A stretch of 64,000 nucleotides of DNA, from contig NZ_OBEA01000003.1 of NCBI RefSeq assembly GCF_900215355.1, positions 62,001 through 126,000 of the forward strand. The letters run 5' to 3'. The stretch's first letter is position 1; the number at the start of each line of letters is the position of its first letter. Position numbers and translations under genes: made by a program. The stretch is from Pseudooceanicola antarcticus. GTDB lineage: Bacteria > Pseudomonadota > Alphaproteobacteria > Rhodobacterales > Rhodobacteraceae. Below are positions 1 through 8,721 of the stretch, one piece after another. The notes under the pieces are model-generated. The model made no database searches. It was not told where the DNA came from and worked only from the letters and a program-made list of their open reading frames with translations.

Positions 1-161
1 TGCCCGCATGCGGGCCGCAGGGCCCCGGCGGCTGGTCGTTGACCGGCAGGCGGCGCAGGCCTCGACCGCGCGCCGCCGTGGCAAGGGCAGAGACCCCTCC
101 CGACAAGATGCCTTCCCGGCGGCGCGATCGCCGGGATGAACAGGAAAGGAGACCCTGAAAC
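1..161. other. Left-edge sequence upstream of the aldehyde dehydrogenase
   Basis: No gene can be supported. All three plus-strand frames end within this stretch (one stop near position 40, one near 137, one near 157), so the 3-prime tail of a gene lying to the left is possible but not identifiable. The last 15 bases before the next gene carry a purine-rich ribosome binding site (AGGAAAGGAG). Confidence 0.4.
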
Positions 162-1613
162 ATGGATCAGATCGACCTCTATATCGGCGGAACCCACAAG
201 CCCGCCTCCGACGGCGCCCGCTTCGAGCGCGCCAACCCGGTGACCGGCGATGCCGTGACCTCGGCGGCGGCGGCAACCACGGAAGACGCCGTGGCGGCCG
301 TGGACGCGGCGGCGGCGGCCTTCCCGGCCTGGTCGCAGACCTCGCCCGCCGAACGGCGCGGCTACCTGCTGAAGGCCGCGGAACGGCTGCGCGAAGCCGG
401 CCCCGAGATCATCCGTGCCATGCAGGAAGAGATCGGCGCCACCGAGGCCTGGGCCGGGTTCAACGTGCACCTCGCCTCGGAAATGCTGGTCGAGGCCGCG
501 GGCCTGACCACCCAGATCAAGGGCGAGATCATCCCCTCGAACCGCCCCGGCTCCACCGCCATGGCGGTGCGCCAGCCCGTGGGCGTCGTGCTCTCCATCG
601 CGCCCTGGAACGCGCCGGTGATCCTGGGCACCCGCGCCATCGCCACGCCGCTGGCCTGCGGCAACACGGTGGTGATGAAGACCTCGGAACTTTGCCCCCG
701 CGTCCATGCGCTGATGCTGGAAGCCATCGCCGGGGCGGGCATGCCGGAAGGCGTGCTGAACGCGGTCTCCAACGCGCCCGAGGATGCGCCGAAGATCGTC
801 GAGACGCTGATCGCCCAGCCCGCCGTGCGCCGGATCAACTTCACCGGCTCGACCCGTGTCGGCCGGATCATCGCCGAAACCGCCGCCCGTCACCTCAAGC
901 CCGCGCTGCTCGAGCTCGGCGGCAAGGCGCCGCTGATCGTGCTGGATGACGCGGATATCGAGGCCACCGTCTCGGCTGCCGCCTTCGGTGCCTACATGAA
1001 CCAGGGCCAGATCTGCATGTCGACCGAGCGGATCATCGTCATGGACGAGATCGCCGACCGCTTTGCCGAGGCCTTCGCGGCCAAGGTGGCGACCCTCACC
1101 GCGGGCGATCCGCGCGAGGCCAAGCAGCCGCTCGGCTCGCTGGTCAATGCCGAGGCCGCCAACCGGGTGAAATCCCTGATCGAGGATGCGCTCTCGAAGG
1201 GCGCCCGCCTGATCGCCGGCGGCGGCGGCTCGGGCACCATGCTCGACGCCACGGCGGTGGACGGCGTGACCTCCTCGATGCGGCTCTACACCGAAGAGAG
1301 CTTCGGTCCGGTGGTCTCGATCATCCGGGTGGGGTCCATCGACGAGGCGGTGAGCGTGGCCAACGAAAGCGACCTGGGCCTCTCGGCTGCCGTCTTCGGC
1401 AAGGACCAGGCCCGCGCGCTCTCGGTCGCCAAGCGGATCGAAAGCGGCATCTGCCACGTCAACGGCCCGACCGTGCACGACGAGGCGCAGATGCCCTTCG
1501 GCGGCGTCAAGGACTCGGGCTATGGCCGTTTCGGCGGCACGCAGGGCATCAACGAGTTCACCGAGCTGCGCTGGATCACCATGCAGGACGGCCCGCTGCA
1601 CTATCCGCTCTGA
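162..1613 (+). CDS. NAD(P)-dependent aldehyde dehydrogenase, vanillin/salicylaldehyde dehydrogenase-like
   Basis: A 483-residue, full-length ALDH-superfamily protein that oxidises an aldehyde to the carboxylate in the cytoplasm. Visible motifs are the cofactor-binding PWNAP segment (near residue 150), FTGSTRVG (near 230), the general base Glu251 in LELGGK, and the nucleophile Cys285 in GQICMS. The stretch around ATPLACGNTVV and AVRRINFTGS resembles the group of vanillin, salicylaldehyde and related aromatic aldehyde dehydrogenases more than succinate semialdehyde or betaine aldehyde dehydrogenases. The substrate assignment is therefore inference. The start is set by a strong ribosome binding site 7 to 8 bases upstream. 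The gene is convergent with galM, so it is not part of the sugar operon. Its own operon partners would lie to the left of the window. Confidence 0.85.
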   Translation: MDQIDLYIGGTHKPASDGARFERANPVTGDAVTSAAAATTEDAVAAVDAAAAAFPAWSQTSPAERRGYLLKAAERLREAGPEIIRAMQEEIGATEAWAGFNVHLASEMLVEAAGLTTQIKGEIIPSNRPGSTAMAVRQPVGVVLSIAPWNAPVILGTRAIATPLACGNTVVMKTSELCPRVHALMLEAIAGAGMPEGVLNAVSNAPEDAPKIVETLIAQPAVRRINFTGSTRVGRIIAETAARHLKPALLELGGKAPLIVLDDADIEATVSAAAFGAYMNQGQICMSTERIIVMDEIADRFAEAFAAKVATLTAGDPREAKQPLGSLVNAEAANRVKSLIEDALSKGARLIAGGGGSGTMLDATAVDGVTSSMRLYTEESFGPVVSIIRVGSIDEAVSVANESDLGLSAAVFGKDQARALSVAKRIESGICHVNGPTVHDEAQMPFGGVKDSGYGRFGGTQGINEFTELRWITMQDGPLHYPL

Positions 1614-1620
1614 GGCATCC

Positions 1621-1810
1621 GCCTCCGGCGGGAGTATTTCAGGCCTTGTGATGAGCATGGGGGGAGCCGATCTGGCTCCCTCCTTCTGCTTCCGGGAGCG
1701 TGCACGCTCTCCATGGCAAAAGGAGGCCGCCTCAACGACCGGACCTGTTGCATCACCAAGCTGGAAATACTCCGGGGGACTCCGCGCAGCGGAGGGGGGC
1801 AGAGCCCCCT
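1621..1810. repeat. Long intergenic hairpin repeat, family 1, copy 1 (convergent gene ends)
   Basis: The outer arms GGAGTATTT and AAATACTCC are exact reverse complements about 140 bases apart. Inner arms TTGTGATG and CATCACCAA also pair. A central arm pair CCTCCTT and AAGGAGG lies further in. The 3-prime side ends in two small hairpins, CTCCGC-gca-GCGGAG and GGGGGC-aga-GCCCCC, the last reaching the galM stop codon. Related copies lie at 15650-15841 and 37081-37196. The position between two convergent genes suggests a bidirectional terminator or REP-like element. Confidence 0.75.
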
Positions 1811-2786
1811 ACGCCCCCTGCGTGAAGCGATAGATGGTGTGATTGCGATAGACCTCTCCGGGACGGATCACCGGGTCGGGGAAGTCTTCATGGTTGGGCG
1901 CATCGGGCCATTCCTGGGTTTCCATCGCCAGCCCGGCGCGGGGGCCATAGGCGAGGCCATCGAGACCGGGCAGCCCCTCGGCCGGCAAATGCGCGGCATT
2001 ATAGACCTGAAGGCCGGGCGCATCGGTTTCCACCTCAAGCACCAGCCCGTCGCGGCCCGTCAGGCGGGCGGCGGGGGCGTCGCCGTCGAGGCAGAAGTTG
2101 TGGTCGTAGCCATGGGTGCCGATCTCGCGCGGGGTGCGGAAATCGAAGGGGGTCTCCGCGACCGGGGCGATCTCTCCCGAGGGGATCAGGCGGTCGTCGA
2201 CGGGCAGGTAGTGCTCGGCAGCGATCTGCAGGGTCTGACCCGCCACGTCGCCCGCGCCGTCGAGGCAGAAGTAGCTGTGATGGGCCAGCGAGATCGGGCA
2301 GGGGTCCGAGGGGGTCGCCTCCATGGTGATCTCCAGCGCCGTGCCGGTGACCCGGTAGGTGACCGAGATGGCGCAGCGGCCGGGAAAGCCCATGTCTCCA
2401 TCCGCCAGCAGCAGCGCGAAGGTGGCGCTGTCGGGGGTGCTCGCCTCGAGGGTCCAGTTCCTGACGCCGATGCCGTTGCCGCCGCCATGCAGGCAGGTGC
2501 GTCCGGCCTCGTTGAGGTCAAGCTGGTAGCTCTTGCCGTCGAGGCTGAAGCGTCCATCGGCGATGCGATTGGCGTAGCGGCCCACGGTGGCACCGAAATA
2601 GGTCATCGGCCCGAGGTAGTCCTCGAACCGCTCCGAGCCCAGCACCAGCGGATGCGCCACGCCCTTGAGCCGCAGGTCCTGCAGTGTCGCGCCATGGGTC
2701 AGGATCGAGGCGGTGAGCGCGCCGGAGGTGATCTTCACCTGCTGCACCGCTTCGCCGTCGGGGCGGGTACCGAAGAGCCGCGCCAT
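1809..2786 (-). CDS. galM: Aldose 1-epimerase (mutarotase)
   Basis: A 325-residue GalM-family protein that interconverts alpha and beta anomers of aldohexoses and pentoses, supplying the anomer used by the sugar 1-dehydrogenase. Recognisable family signatures are the NRI motif (GRYANRIADGRF, near residue 75), the HGG motif (CLHGGGNG), the catalytic-histidine region LAHHSYFCLDG, and the glutamate near the C-terminus in LAMETQEWPDAPNH. The length is normal for the family. The start codon overlaps the stop of the upstream lactonase by one base (TGATG), which argues for translational coupling and for this start rather than the longer open frame that extends into the lactonase gene. It is the last gene of the galactose/arabinose operon. 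The stop codon sits inside a long hairpin repeat. Confidence 0.93.
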   Translation of the reverse strand: MARLFGTRPDGEAVQQVKITSGALTASILTHGATLQDLRLKGVAHPLVLGSERFEDYLGPMTYFGATVGRYANRIADGRFSLDGKSYQLDLNEAGRTCLHGGGNGIGVRNWTLEASTPDSATFALLLADGDMGFPGRCAISVTYRVTGTALEITMEATPSDPCPISLAHHSYFCLDGAGDVAGQTLQIAAEHYLPVDDRLIPSGEIAPVAETPFDFRTPREIGTHGYDHNFCLDGDAPAARLTGRDGLVLEVETDAPGLQVYNAAHLPAEGLPGLDGLAYGPRAGLAMETQEWPDAPNHEDFPDPVIRPGEVYRNHTIYRFTQGA

Positions 2787-3634
2787 CAGAGCACCACCTG
2801 GTGTTCGCGCTGGCCCGCGACACCGGCGGGTGCCTGGTAGAGCCTGCCCTGGGCCGCGTCGGGGGTGCTGATCCCCTCGCGCGCCGTGGTGGCATAGAGC
2901 GTCGTCAGATCGGGCCCGCCGAACGCCGGGCAGGAGGTATGCAGGCCATCCACCGCGATCGCCCGGTCGAAGCTGCCATCGGGGGCGTAGCGCGCCACCC
3001 GGCCCGCGCCCCATTGGGCGTTCCACAGGTAGCCCTCGGAATCGACCACCGCGCCATCGGCGAAGAGCCCTTCGGGGGCGAGGTCGATGAAGAGCTCGGG
3101 CGTGCCCGGCCAGCCCTCGGCATCCAGCGCGACGCGCATGATGGTCTGCTTCGGCGTATCGGCGAAATAGGCGGTCTTGCCGTCGGGGCTGAAGCAGATC
3201 GCGTTGGAGATCGAGATATCGCTCCAGAGCTTGCGCAGCTCGCCCTTGTAGTAGCGGTAGATCGCCCCGGCGCCCGGCTCGGCGGCCTTGCCCATGGTGC
3301 CGATCCAGAAGCCGCCCTGCGGGTCGGCGCGGCCATCGTTGGACCGGGTGACCGGGTTGTCGGCCTCCAGGTCCACCAGGCGCTCCTTCGCGCCGGTCTC
3401 GATGTCGAAGCGCCAGAGCGCGGTTTCCGAGGCCAGGATCAGCGTCGTCTCATCCACCCAGCCGGCGGCGGAGTGATATTCGTCGAAGCTCCATTCCAGC
3501 GGGGTGTCGCCCTGGATGGAGAGCAGCTTGCGGCCGATGATGTCGAACCAAAACAGCTGGCCCCGCAGCGGGTGCCAGAGCGGGCCTTCGCCCAGTTCGC
3601 AGTTGCGAGAATCGCAGAGAGTGGCGCGGGTCAT
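2786..3634 (-). CDS. SMP-30/gluconolactonase family sugar lactonase
   Basis: A 282-residue six-bladed beta-propeller lactonase predicted to hydrolyse the galactono- or arabinono-lactone made by the sugar 1-dehydrogenase. Metal-site signatures of the SMP-30 family are present: Glu in GEGPLWHP near residue 15, Asn in RSNDGRADP near 100, a second Asn in [11 protein letters not shown] near 145, and Asp in [11 protein letters not shown] near 195. The start ATG overlaps the stop of the upstream aldolase (ATGA), and the stop overlaps the galM start, so the gene is tightly coupled on both sides. The exact substrate is inferred from context; L-arabinolactonase and D-galactonolactonase belong to this fold. 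An open frame continues upstream but is rejected because it lies within the aldolase gene. Confidence 0.9.
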   Translation of the reverse strand: MTRATLCDSRNCELGEGPLWHPLRGQLFWFDIIGRKLLSIQGDTPLEWSFDEYHSAAGWVDETTLILASETALWRFDIETGAKERLVDLEADNPVTRSNDGRADPQGGFWIGTMGKAAEPGAGAIYRYYKGELRKLWSDISISNAICFSPDGKTAYFADTPKQTIMRVALDAEGWPGTPELFIDLAPEGLFADGAVVDSEGYLWNAQWGAGRVARYAPDGSFDRAIAVDGLHTSCPAFGGPDLTTLYATTAREGISTPDAAQGRLYQAPAGVAGQREHQVVL

Positions 3635-4239
3635 GCTGAAAATACCTCGTCGTAACGGGAAACCATGGCGCGGGCGCGCTGGCCCACCTCGGAAGCGCTG
3701 TCGCCGGGCTTGTAGAGCGCGGTGCCGATGCCGAAGCCATTGGCCCCGGCCGCGGCCCATTCGGCGAAGTTCTCGGGGCCCGCACCGCCGACCGCATAGA
3801 CCGGGACGCTGGCGGGGATCACGGCACGCATGGCCTTGAGGCCGGCCGGGCCGATCAGCGAGCCGGGGAAGAGCTTCAGCCCGTCGGCCCCGGCGCGGAT
3901 GGCCGAGAAGCACTCGGTGGGGGTCATCACGCCGGGCCAGCTTTCAAGGCCGCGGGCCTTGGTGGCGGCGATGACCTCGGGGTTGGCATCGGGCGAGACG
4001 ATCAGCTTGCCGCCGGCCTCGGCCACATTGGCGAGGTCTTCGAGCGTCAGCACGGTGCCCGCGCCGATCAGCGCCTGTTCGCCATGGGTCTCTGCCATCA
4101 GGCCGATCGACTTCAGCGGCTCGGGCGAGTTCAGCGGCACCTCGATGGAGGTGATGCCGGCCTCGATCAGGGCCTCGGCGACGGGCAGCGCATCGGCAGG
4201 GGTAATGCCGCGCAGAATGGCGATGATATTGCGGCGCAT
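3631..4239 (-). CDS. dgoA: 2-dehydro-3-deoxy-6-phosphogalactonate aldolase
   Basis: A 202-residue class I aldolase of the KDPG/KDPGal family. It cleaves 2-keto-3-deoxy-6-phosphogalactonate to pyruvate and glyceraldehyde 3-phosphate. Glu33 (SIEVPLNSP) and the Schiff-base Lys122 (DGLKLFPGS) are both visible, along with GAGTVL near residue 60. The VPLNSP segment and the adjacent kinase favour the phosphogalactonate enzyme (DgoA) over the Entner-Doudoroff KDPG aldolase (Eda). A good ribosome binding site (GGAAGGAGAG) precedes the ATG. The 145-base gap from dgoK is one of the larger gaps in the operon and holds three tandem small hairpins. The ATGA overlap with the downstream lactonase suggests coupling. 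Confidence 0.92.
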   Translation of the reverse strand: MRRNIIAILRGITPADALPVAEALIEAGITSIEVPLNSPEPLKSIGLMAETHGEQALIGAGTVLTLEDLANVAEAGGKLIVSPDANPEVIAATKARGLESWPGVMTPTECFSAIRAGADGLKLFPGSLIGPAGLKAMRAVIPASVPVYAVGGAGPENFAEWAAAGANGFGIGTALYKPGDSASEVGQRARAMVSRYDEVFSA

Positions 4240-4250
4240 GGCCTCTCCTT

Positions 4251-4335
4251 CCCTCGGCGCAGAGCGCCGTCCTTGTTGGCCCTCGGCGCAGAGCGCCGTC
4301 TTGGGTGGCCTAGGCGCGGTGCGCCGTCTTTCCTG
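4251..4335. repeat. Three tandem imperfect hairpin units between dgoA and dgoK
   Basis: Three consecutive units of about 28 to 30 bases each contain a small palindrome (CGGCGC-aga-GCGCCG in the first two, a degenerate GGCGC-ggt-GCGCC in the third) followed by a CTTG/TTTC-rich spacer. They lie in the 145-base gap between dgoK and dgoA inside the operon and could stabilise or attenuate the transcript. Confidence 0.65.
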
Positions 4336-4384
4336 ACCCGTGACGCGGAAGCCGCGTCCGGGCTGGCCGGGGCGGTGGCGCCCC

Positions 4385-5305
4385 TCAGGCCTGTTCGAGC
4401 TGGTGGGCGGCGATCAGGCCGCTCAGGGCCAGCTCGGGGTTCGTTGCGGCGCGGGCGCTGCCGCCCAGCCGTTCCATCGCGGCGATATAGCGGCGGGTCA
4501 GGCGGGGCGAGCCCACCACGACCACGTCCCTGTTCTGCCAGAAGTCCTGTGCCCCGGCCAGTTCGGTGCCGATCAGCAGCCCCGAGAGCCGCCCGGTGGC
4601 GGAGGCGGGGGCGAGCCCCTCGAGGAGCGAGGCGGGGCGGATCGAGAAGAGCTCCATGCCGATGGCGGCGGGTTCGGCGAAGCCCGTGGCCAGGGCGGCG
4701 AAGAAGGCGCCCTCGTCGGCCTCGCCATCGCTGGCCAGCGAATGGCGCAGCACGGAGTGCTGGCCGATCAGGGCGAAGATCTCGCCGGTCATGGCGGTGC
4801 GGAAGTTCAGCACCTGGCCGCCGGCCACGCGGACCCACTTGGTATGGGTGCCGGGCAGGCAGAGGGTGCCGTCGAAATCGGGCTCATCGGCAAGGAAACC
4901 GGCGATCTGGGTCTCTTCGCCGCGCATCACGTCGGCGGGGCCGGACTGGCAGAGGCCGGGCATGATGCGGACCGAGATCCGGGCGTCGCCGGTGGGCGCC
5001 ACGACGGGCGCGCCGCCGAAGGCCGGGGGGCAGGGGACCTGGGCGTAGGGGGCCTCGATCCAGCCCTGCTTGGCACCGGCCATGCCGCAGATCAGCACCG
5101 GGGTCACGCGGTCCGGTGCCAGAAGGTCATCGGCCAGCCGCAGCAGGGCTGGCTCGAATTTGTCAGGTGTCAGGCCGCCCATGCCATCGGCAGAGCTGCG
5201 TTCCGCGAGGATCTCCCCCTCGGGGCCGATGGCCCAGAGGCGGAGGTTCGAGGTGCCCCAGTCTGCAGCGATCCAGTCGGCGGCAATCCAGTCGGCGGCC
5301 TGCAC
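4385..5305 (-). CDS. dgoK: 2-dehydro-3-deoxygalactonokinase
   Basis: A 306-residue ASKHA-fold sugar acid kinase that phosphorylates 2-keto-3-deoxygalactonate at C6 for DgoA. The phosphate-1 loop DWGTSNLR is at residues 15-22. GMAGAKQGW near 75 and LPGTHTKWV near 150 are typical of the DgoK family. The start is a GTG three bases after the stop of the upstream dehydrogenase. The N-terminus is odd: the five residues AADWI occur twice directly before AADWG, produced by a 15-base tandem repeat (positions about 5260-5300). Only the last copy aligns with the normal kinase start, so the extra copies look like a short tandem expansion, or translation starts further inside. Confidence 0.9.
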   Translation of the reverse strand: MQAADWIAADWIAADWGTSNLRLWAIGPEGEILAERSSADGMGGLTPDKFEPALLRLADDLLAPDRVTPVLICGMAGAKQGWIEAPYAQVPCPPAFGGAPVVAPTGDARISVRIMPGLCQSGPADVMRGEETQIAGFLADEPDFDGTLCLPGTHTKWVRVAGGQVLNFRTAMTGEIFALIGQHSVLRHSLASDGEADEGAFFAALATGFAEPAAIGMELFSIRPASLLEGLAPASATGRLSGLLIGTELAGAQDFWQNRDVVVVGSPRLTRRYIAAMERLGGSARAATNPELALSGLIAAHQLEQA

Positions 5306-5308
5306 GGG

Positions 5309-6823
5309 TCAGATGTCCTGAAGATCGCCGGGCAGCAGGGCCGGGTCGATGTTCTGGTAGCAGACCGGACGCAGGAAGCGACGGATCGCCAGGGTGCCCA
5401 CCGAGGTGGCACCGAAGTTGGTCGACGCCGGGTAGGGGCCACCATGGACCATGCTGTCGCAGACCTCGACGCCGGTGGGGAAGCCATTGGCCAGCACGCG
5501 GCCTGCCTTGCGTTCGAGCACCGGCAGCAGCTTGGCGGCTTCGGCCTTGTCGCCTGCGTCCATCATCAGCGTGGCGGTCAGCTGACCGGCGAAGCCACGG
5601 GCCACGGTCAGCATCTCGTCCATGTCCTTGACCACGATGGCGACGCCCAGGGGCCCGAAGACCTCGTGGCTGAGCGCCTCGTTGGCCAGCCATTCGGCGC
5701 CGGTGGTGCGGAAGACATAGGGCGTGGCGTTGCGCAGGTCGCAGGTCGAGGTCATGACCTCCTGCACACCCGATTGCGCCGCGATGGCGTCACGGCCCGA
5801 GCGATAGGCATCGGCGATGCCCTCGGTCAGCATGACCTGCGGGCCGGTGGCCTCAAGCGCGTCCTTGGCGGCGGCCAGGAAGGCCTCGGTCTCGGGACCT
5901 TCCAGCAGCACGAGGACGCCGGGGTTGGTGCAGAACTGGCCTGCGCCCATGGTCAGCGACCCGGCCCAGCCCTTGGCCATGTCCTCGGCCCGCGCCTGCA
6001 TGGCGGCGGGCAGGAAGAACATCGGGTTGATCGAGCCCAGCTCGCCGAAGAAGGGGATCGGCTCGTCGCGCTGCGCGCAGAGATCGAAGAGCGCCTTGCC
6101 GCCCCGCAGGGAGCCGGTGAAGCCGACGGCGTTGATCAGCGGATGCTGGACCAGCGCGCCGCCCACTTCGTAGCTGCCGCCATGCACCATCGAGAAGGTG
6201 CCCGCGGGCATGCCGGTCTTCTCGATCGCGGCCTTGATCGCCTCGGCGACCACTTCGGCGGTGCCGGGGTGGGCCTCATGGCCCTTGACGACGACCGGGC
6301 AGCCAGCGGCCAGCGCCGAGGCGGTGTCGCCGCCGGCGGTGGAGAAGGCCAGCGGGAAGTTCGAGGCGCCGAAGACGGCCACCGGGCCGATGGGGCGCTG
6401 GATCATGCGCAGGTCGGGACGGGGCAGGGGCGCACGGTCGGGCAGGGCCTCGTCGTGGCGCACGTCCAGGTAGGCACCATCCATGATGTGGGAGGCGAAG
6501 AGGCGCAGCTGGCCGGTGGTGCGGCCGCGCTCGCCTTCCAGGCGGCCTGCGGGCAGGCCGGTCTCGGCGGTGCCGATGGCGGTGATGGTCTCGCCGCGCG
6601 CCTCGATCTCGTCGGCGATGGCGTTGAGGAAGGCGGCGCGTTCCTCACGGGTGGTGTAGCCGTAGGTCCAGAAGGCCTCTTCGGCGGCCTGGACGGCGCG
6701 GTCCACCAGTGCGGCGGTGCCTTTGGAGACGGAAATGGCGTCGCCGGTGACGGGCGTGGAGGCGAAGGTGTCGTCGTTGCCGACCCATTCGCCTGCGATC
6801 AGGTGTTTACCGTGAAAAGTCAT
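5309..6823 (-). CDS. 2,5-dioxovalerate (2-oxoglutarate semialdehyde) dehydrogenase
   Basis: A 504-residue ALDH-superfamily enzyme that oxidises 2-oxoglutarate semialdehyde to 2-oxoglutarate, the last step of the non-phosphorylative L-arabinose route. The base Glu261 (FFGELGSINP) and nucleophile Cys298 (GAGQFCTNPG) are visible. The FGASNFPLAFSTAGGDTASALAAG pattern (residues about 151-174) and the ELGSINP motif mark the KGSADH type rather than classical ALDHs. The ATG lies 12 bases after the preceding stop, and the AGGGAAG ribosome binding site directly follows that stop. Position beside the KDA dehydratase supports the role. D-glucarate/galactarate degradation uses the same enzyme, so a shared function is possible. 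Confidence 0.92.
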   Translation of the reverse strand: MTFHGKHLIAGEWVGNDDTFASTPVTGDAISVSKGTAALVDRAVQAAEEAFWTYGYTTREERAAFLNAIADEIEARGETITAIGTAETGLPAGRLEGERGRTTGQLRLFASHIMDGAYLDVRHDEALPDRAPLPRPDLRMIQRPIGPVAVFGASNFPLAFSTAGGDTASALAAGCPVVVKGHEAHPGTAEVVAEAIKAAIEKTGMPAGTFSMVHGGSYEVGGALVQHPLINAVGFTGSLRGGKALFDLCAQRDEPIPFFGELGSINPMFFLPAAMQARAEDMAKGWAGSLTMGAGQFCTNPGVLVLLEGPETEAFLAAAKDALEATGPQVMLTEGIADAYRSGRDAIAAQSGVQEVMTSTCDLRNATPYVFRTTGAEWLANEALSHEVFGPLGVAIVVKDMDEMLTVARGFAGQLTATLMMDAGDKAEAAKLLPVLERKAGRVLANGFPTGVEVCDSMVHGGPYPASTNFGATSVGTLAIRRFLRPVCYQNIDPALLPGDLQDI

Positions 6824-6835
6824 TTGGTTCTTCCC

Positions 6836-7753
6836 TTACTTGCCCCAGGACAGCGCCATGATGTCGAGATCCGACGCCAGTTGCAGCAGGCGCGTCCGGG
6901 TGCGCTCGGTCATGGGTTTCAGCGGATGGCGGACGTGGTCGGACTTGATCACGCCGCCTTCCTTGTAGACCACCTTGCAGGCGCGCAGCCCGCACTGGCG
7001 GTTCTCGTGATTGATCAGCGGCATGCAGAGGTTCCACTGTGCCAGAGCCGCATCCTTGTCGCCGGCCAGGTAGTTGGTGACGATGGGGCGGATCTTCTCG
7101 GCGAACATGCCAGAGGTCATGGTGCCGGTGCAACCGGCATCCAGGTCCGCCAGCAGGGTAACCGCTTCTTCGCCGTCGAAGGGCCCGATGATGTCGTCGC
7201 CACCGGCCTCGATCAGCGCCGCCAGCTTGTCGGCGGCGAAGGGGGTTTCCATCTTGAAGTAGGAGACGTTCTCGATCTCCTTGGCCATCTTCACCAGCAG
7301 CGGCACCGGCAGGGTGACACCCGAGAGCGGCGCGTCCTGGATCATGATCGGAATGCTGATCGCATCCGAGACCATGGCGAAATGCTCGTAGATCATCTCG
7401 GGCGGCGGGACGAGGCCGACGCCGTGGTAGGGCGGCATCATCATCAGCATCGAGGCGCCAAGGGACTGGGCTTCGCGGGCGCGGTCGACGACGACCTGGG
7501 TCGAGAAATGCGACACGGTGACGATCACCGGCACGCGGCCCGCGACATGCTCGAGGCTGAGGCGGGTCAGCAGGCGGCGCTCGTCGTCCGAGAGCACGAA
7601 TTGCTCGGAGTAGTTGGCCAGGATGCAGATGGCGTCGACGCCCTGGTCGATCAGGCAGTCGAGGACGCGCTTCATGCCCTCTTCGTCGACGGTGCCGTCA
7701 TCGAGGAAGGGGGTGGGCGCAACGGGGAGGATGCCGGTCAGAGGAGTTTTCAC
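6836..7753 (-). CDS. Dihydrodipicolinate synthase-family L-2-keto-3-deoxyarabonate dehydratase
   Basis: A 305-residue TIM-barrel class I lyase of the DapA/NAL family. The Schiff-base lysine is Lys167 in SYFKMET. In this operon it most likely converts L-2-keto-3-deoxyarabonate to 2-oxoglutarate semialdehyde, the substrate of the neighbouring dehydrogenase. The Azospirillum and rhizobial arabinose operons contain the same pair of enzymes. Alternatives in the same family (KDG aldolase, dihydrodipicolinate synthase, 5-keto-4-deoxyglucarate dehydratase) fit the context less well. The start is a GTG preceded by GAAAGGACCG. A 41-base gap separates it from the sugar dehydrogenase. Confidence 0.87.
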   Translation of the reverse strand: MKTPLTGILPVAPTPFLDDGTVDEEGMKRVLDCLIDQGVDAICILANYSEQFVLSDDERRLLTRLSLEHVAGRVPVIVTVSHFSTQVVVDRAREAQSLGASMLMMMPPYHGVGLVPPPEMIYEHFAMVSDAISIPIMIQDAPLSGVTLPVPLLVKMAKEIENVSYFKMETPFAADKLAALIEAGGDDIIGPFDGEEAVTLLADLDAGCTGTMTSGMFAEKIRPIVTNYLAGDKDAALAQWNLCMPLINHENRQCGLRACKVVYKEGGVIKSDHVRHPLKPMTERTRTRLLQLASDLDIMALSWGK

Positions 7754-7794
7754 TGTTCGGTCCTTTCAGGGATGTCGGTCAGAAATTTCGGGGA

Positions 7795-8721
7795 TCAGAA
7801 TTCAAAGGGCTCGACCACCGAGCGGCGGCCAAGAAGGAAGGCGTCGGCGGCATGGCGCAGCGGGCGCAGGTCCATGTCGATGCCGCCCGAGCGCACCAGC
7901 TCGGCCATCTTGGCGTAGAGCCGGGGGTATTCACCGTCGAGGCCCGAGTGATGCTCACCCTGTTCCTCGCCGTCGATGTACATGTTGCCGCCGCCGTTGG
8001 TCAGCAGCAGGGTGCCTTCCTCGCAGCGGGCTTCCATCGACCAGGTCTGTTCGCCTTCCTGGCGGAAGTCGAAGTCGCAGGTGACGCGCGCGCCGCCCGG
8101 ATGGAAGAAGGCCAGGTCGGCTGCAATCGGCGCCTGCCGGTTCTCGGGGAACGACAGGGTGGCGGATTGCAGGTGGATCGGATCGGGCAGGATCTCGGTC
8201 ACGATCGAGAGGGCGTTGATGCCGGGATCGAAGACGCCGAGACCGCCGGCCTCGAAGATCCAGTCCTGGCCGGGATGCCAGCGGCGCACGTCCTCGCGCC
8301 AGGTGACATGCAGCGACTTCAGGGTCTTGTCGGCCAGCCAGGCCTTGGCAGGCGCGACCTTGTCGGCCTCGCGCGAATGCCAGGTGGCGTAGATCGACAG
8401 ACCCTTGTCACGGGCCATCTCTTCCAGCGCGATGCATTCCGCCAGGGTGGCCCCCGGCGGCTTTTCCAGCATCACGTGACGCCCCGCTGCCAGCGCCTTG
8501 GCCGCGTAGTCGAAACGCGGCACCGGCGGCAGGCAGAGAGAGACCACGCGGATTTCGGGACGGGCCTCCAGCATCTCGTCGAAGGAGGTGAAAGCCTCGA
8601 CCCCCTCGACGGTGCCGGACCGCGAGACGGTGGCGGCGAGATCCCAGTCGGAAGAGCCCTTCAGCGAGGGCACGTGCTGGTCGACGGCAATCTTGCCGAT
8701 GCCTACGAGCGCGATATCCAT
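7795..8721 (-). CDS. Gfo/Idh/MocA-family D-galactose/L-arabinose 1-dehydrogenase
   Basis: A 308-residue NAD(P)-dependent oxidoreductase with an N-terminal Rossmann fold (VGIGKIAVDQHVPSL, residues 6-20) and the EKPPG signature of the family with Lys87. It is predicted to oxidise the anomeric carbon of D-galactose or L-arabinose to the lactone. The sequence around residues 15 and 85 and the WHSREA segment resemble the bacterial galactose dehydrogenase and arabinose dehydrogenase group. The ATG overlaps the stop of the upstream dehydratase by one base (TGATG). Dual specificity is an inference from the operon, which contains the downstream enzymes for both sugars but only one such dehydrogenase. 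Confidence 0.88.
   Translation of the reverse strand: MDIALVGIGKIAVDQHVPSLKGSSDWDLAATVSRSGTVEGVEAFTSFDEMLEARPEIRVVSLCLPPVPRFDYAAKALAAGRHVMLEKPPGATLAECIALEEMARDKGLSIYATWHSREADKVAPAKAWLADKTLKSLHVTWREDVRRWHPGQDWIFEAGGLGVFDPGINALSIVTEILPDPIHLQSATLSFPENRQAPIAADLAFFHPGGARVTCDFDFRQEGEQTWSMEARCEEGTLLLTNGGGNMYIDGEEQGEHHSGLDGEYPRLYAKMAELVRSGGIDMDLRPLRHAADAFLLGRRSVVEPFEF

Noticed and set aside
2-139. Plus-strand open frame at the left edge
   Set aside because: The sequence is too short, low in complexity and without homology clues to call a gene end.
4340-7918. Open frame of about 1190 codons on the plus strand opposite dgoK, the dehydrogenase and the KDA dehydratase
   Set aside because: It is a shadow of three well-supported minus-strand genes and contains Gly/Ala/His-rich low-complexity sequence with no motifs.
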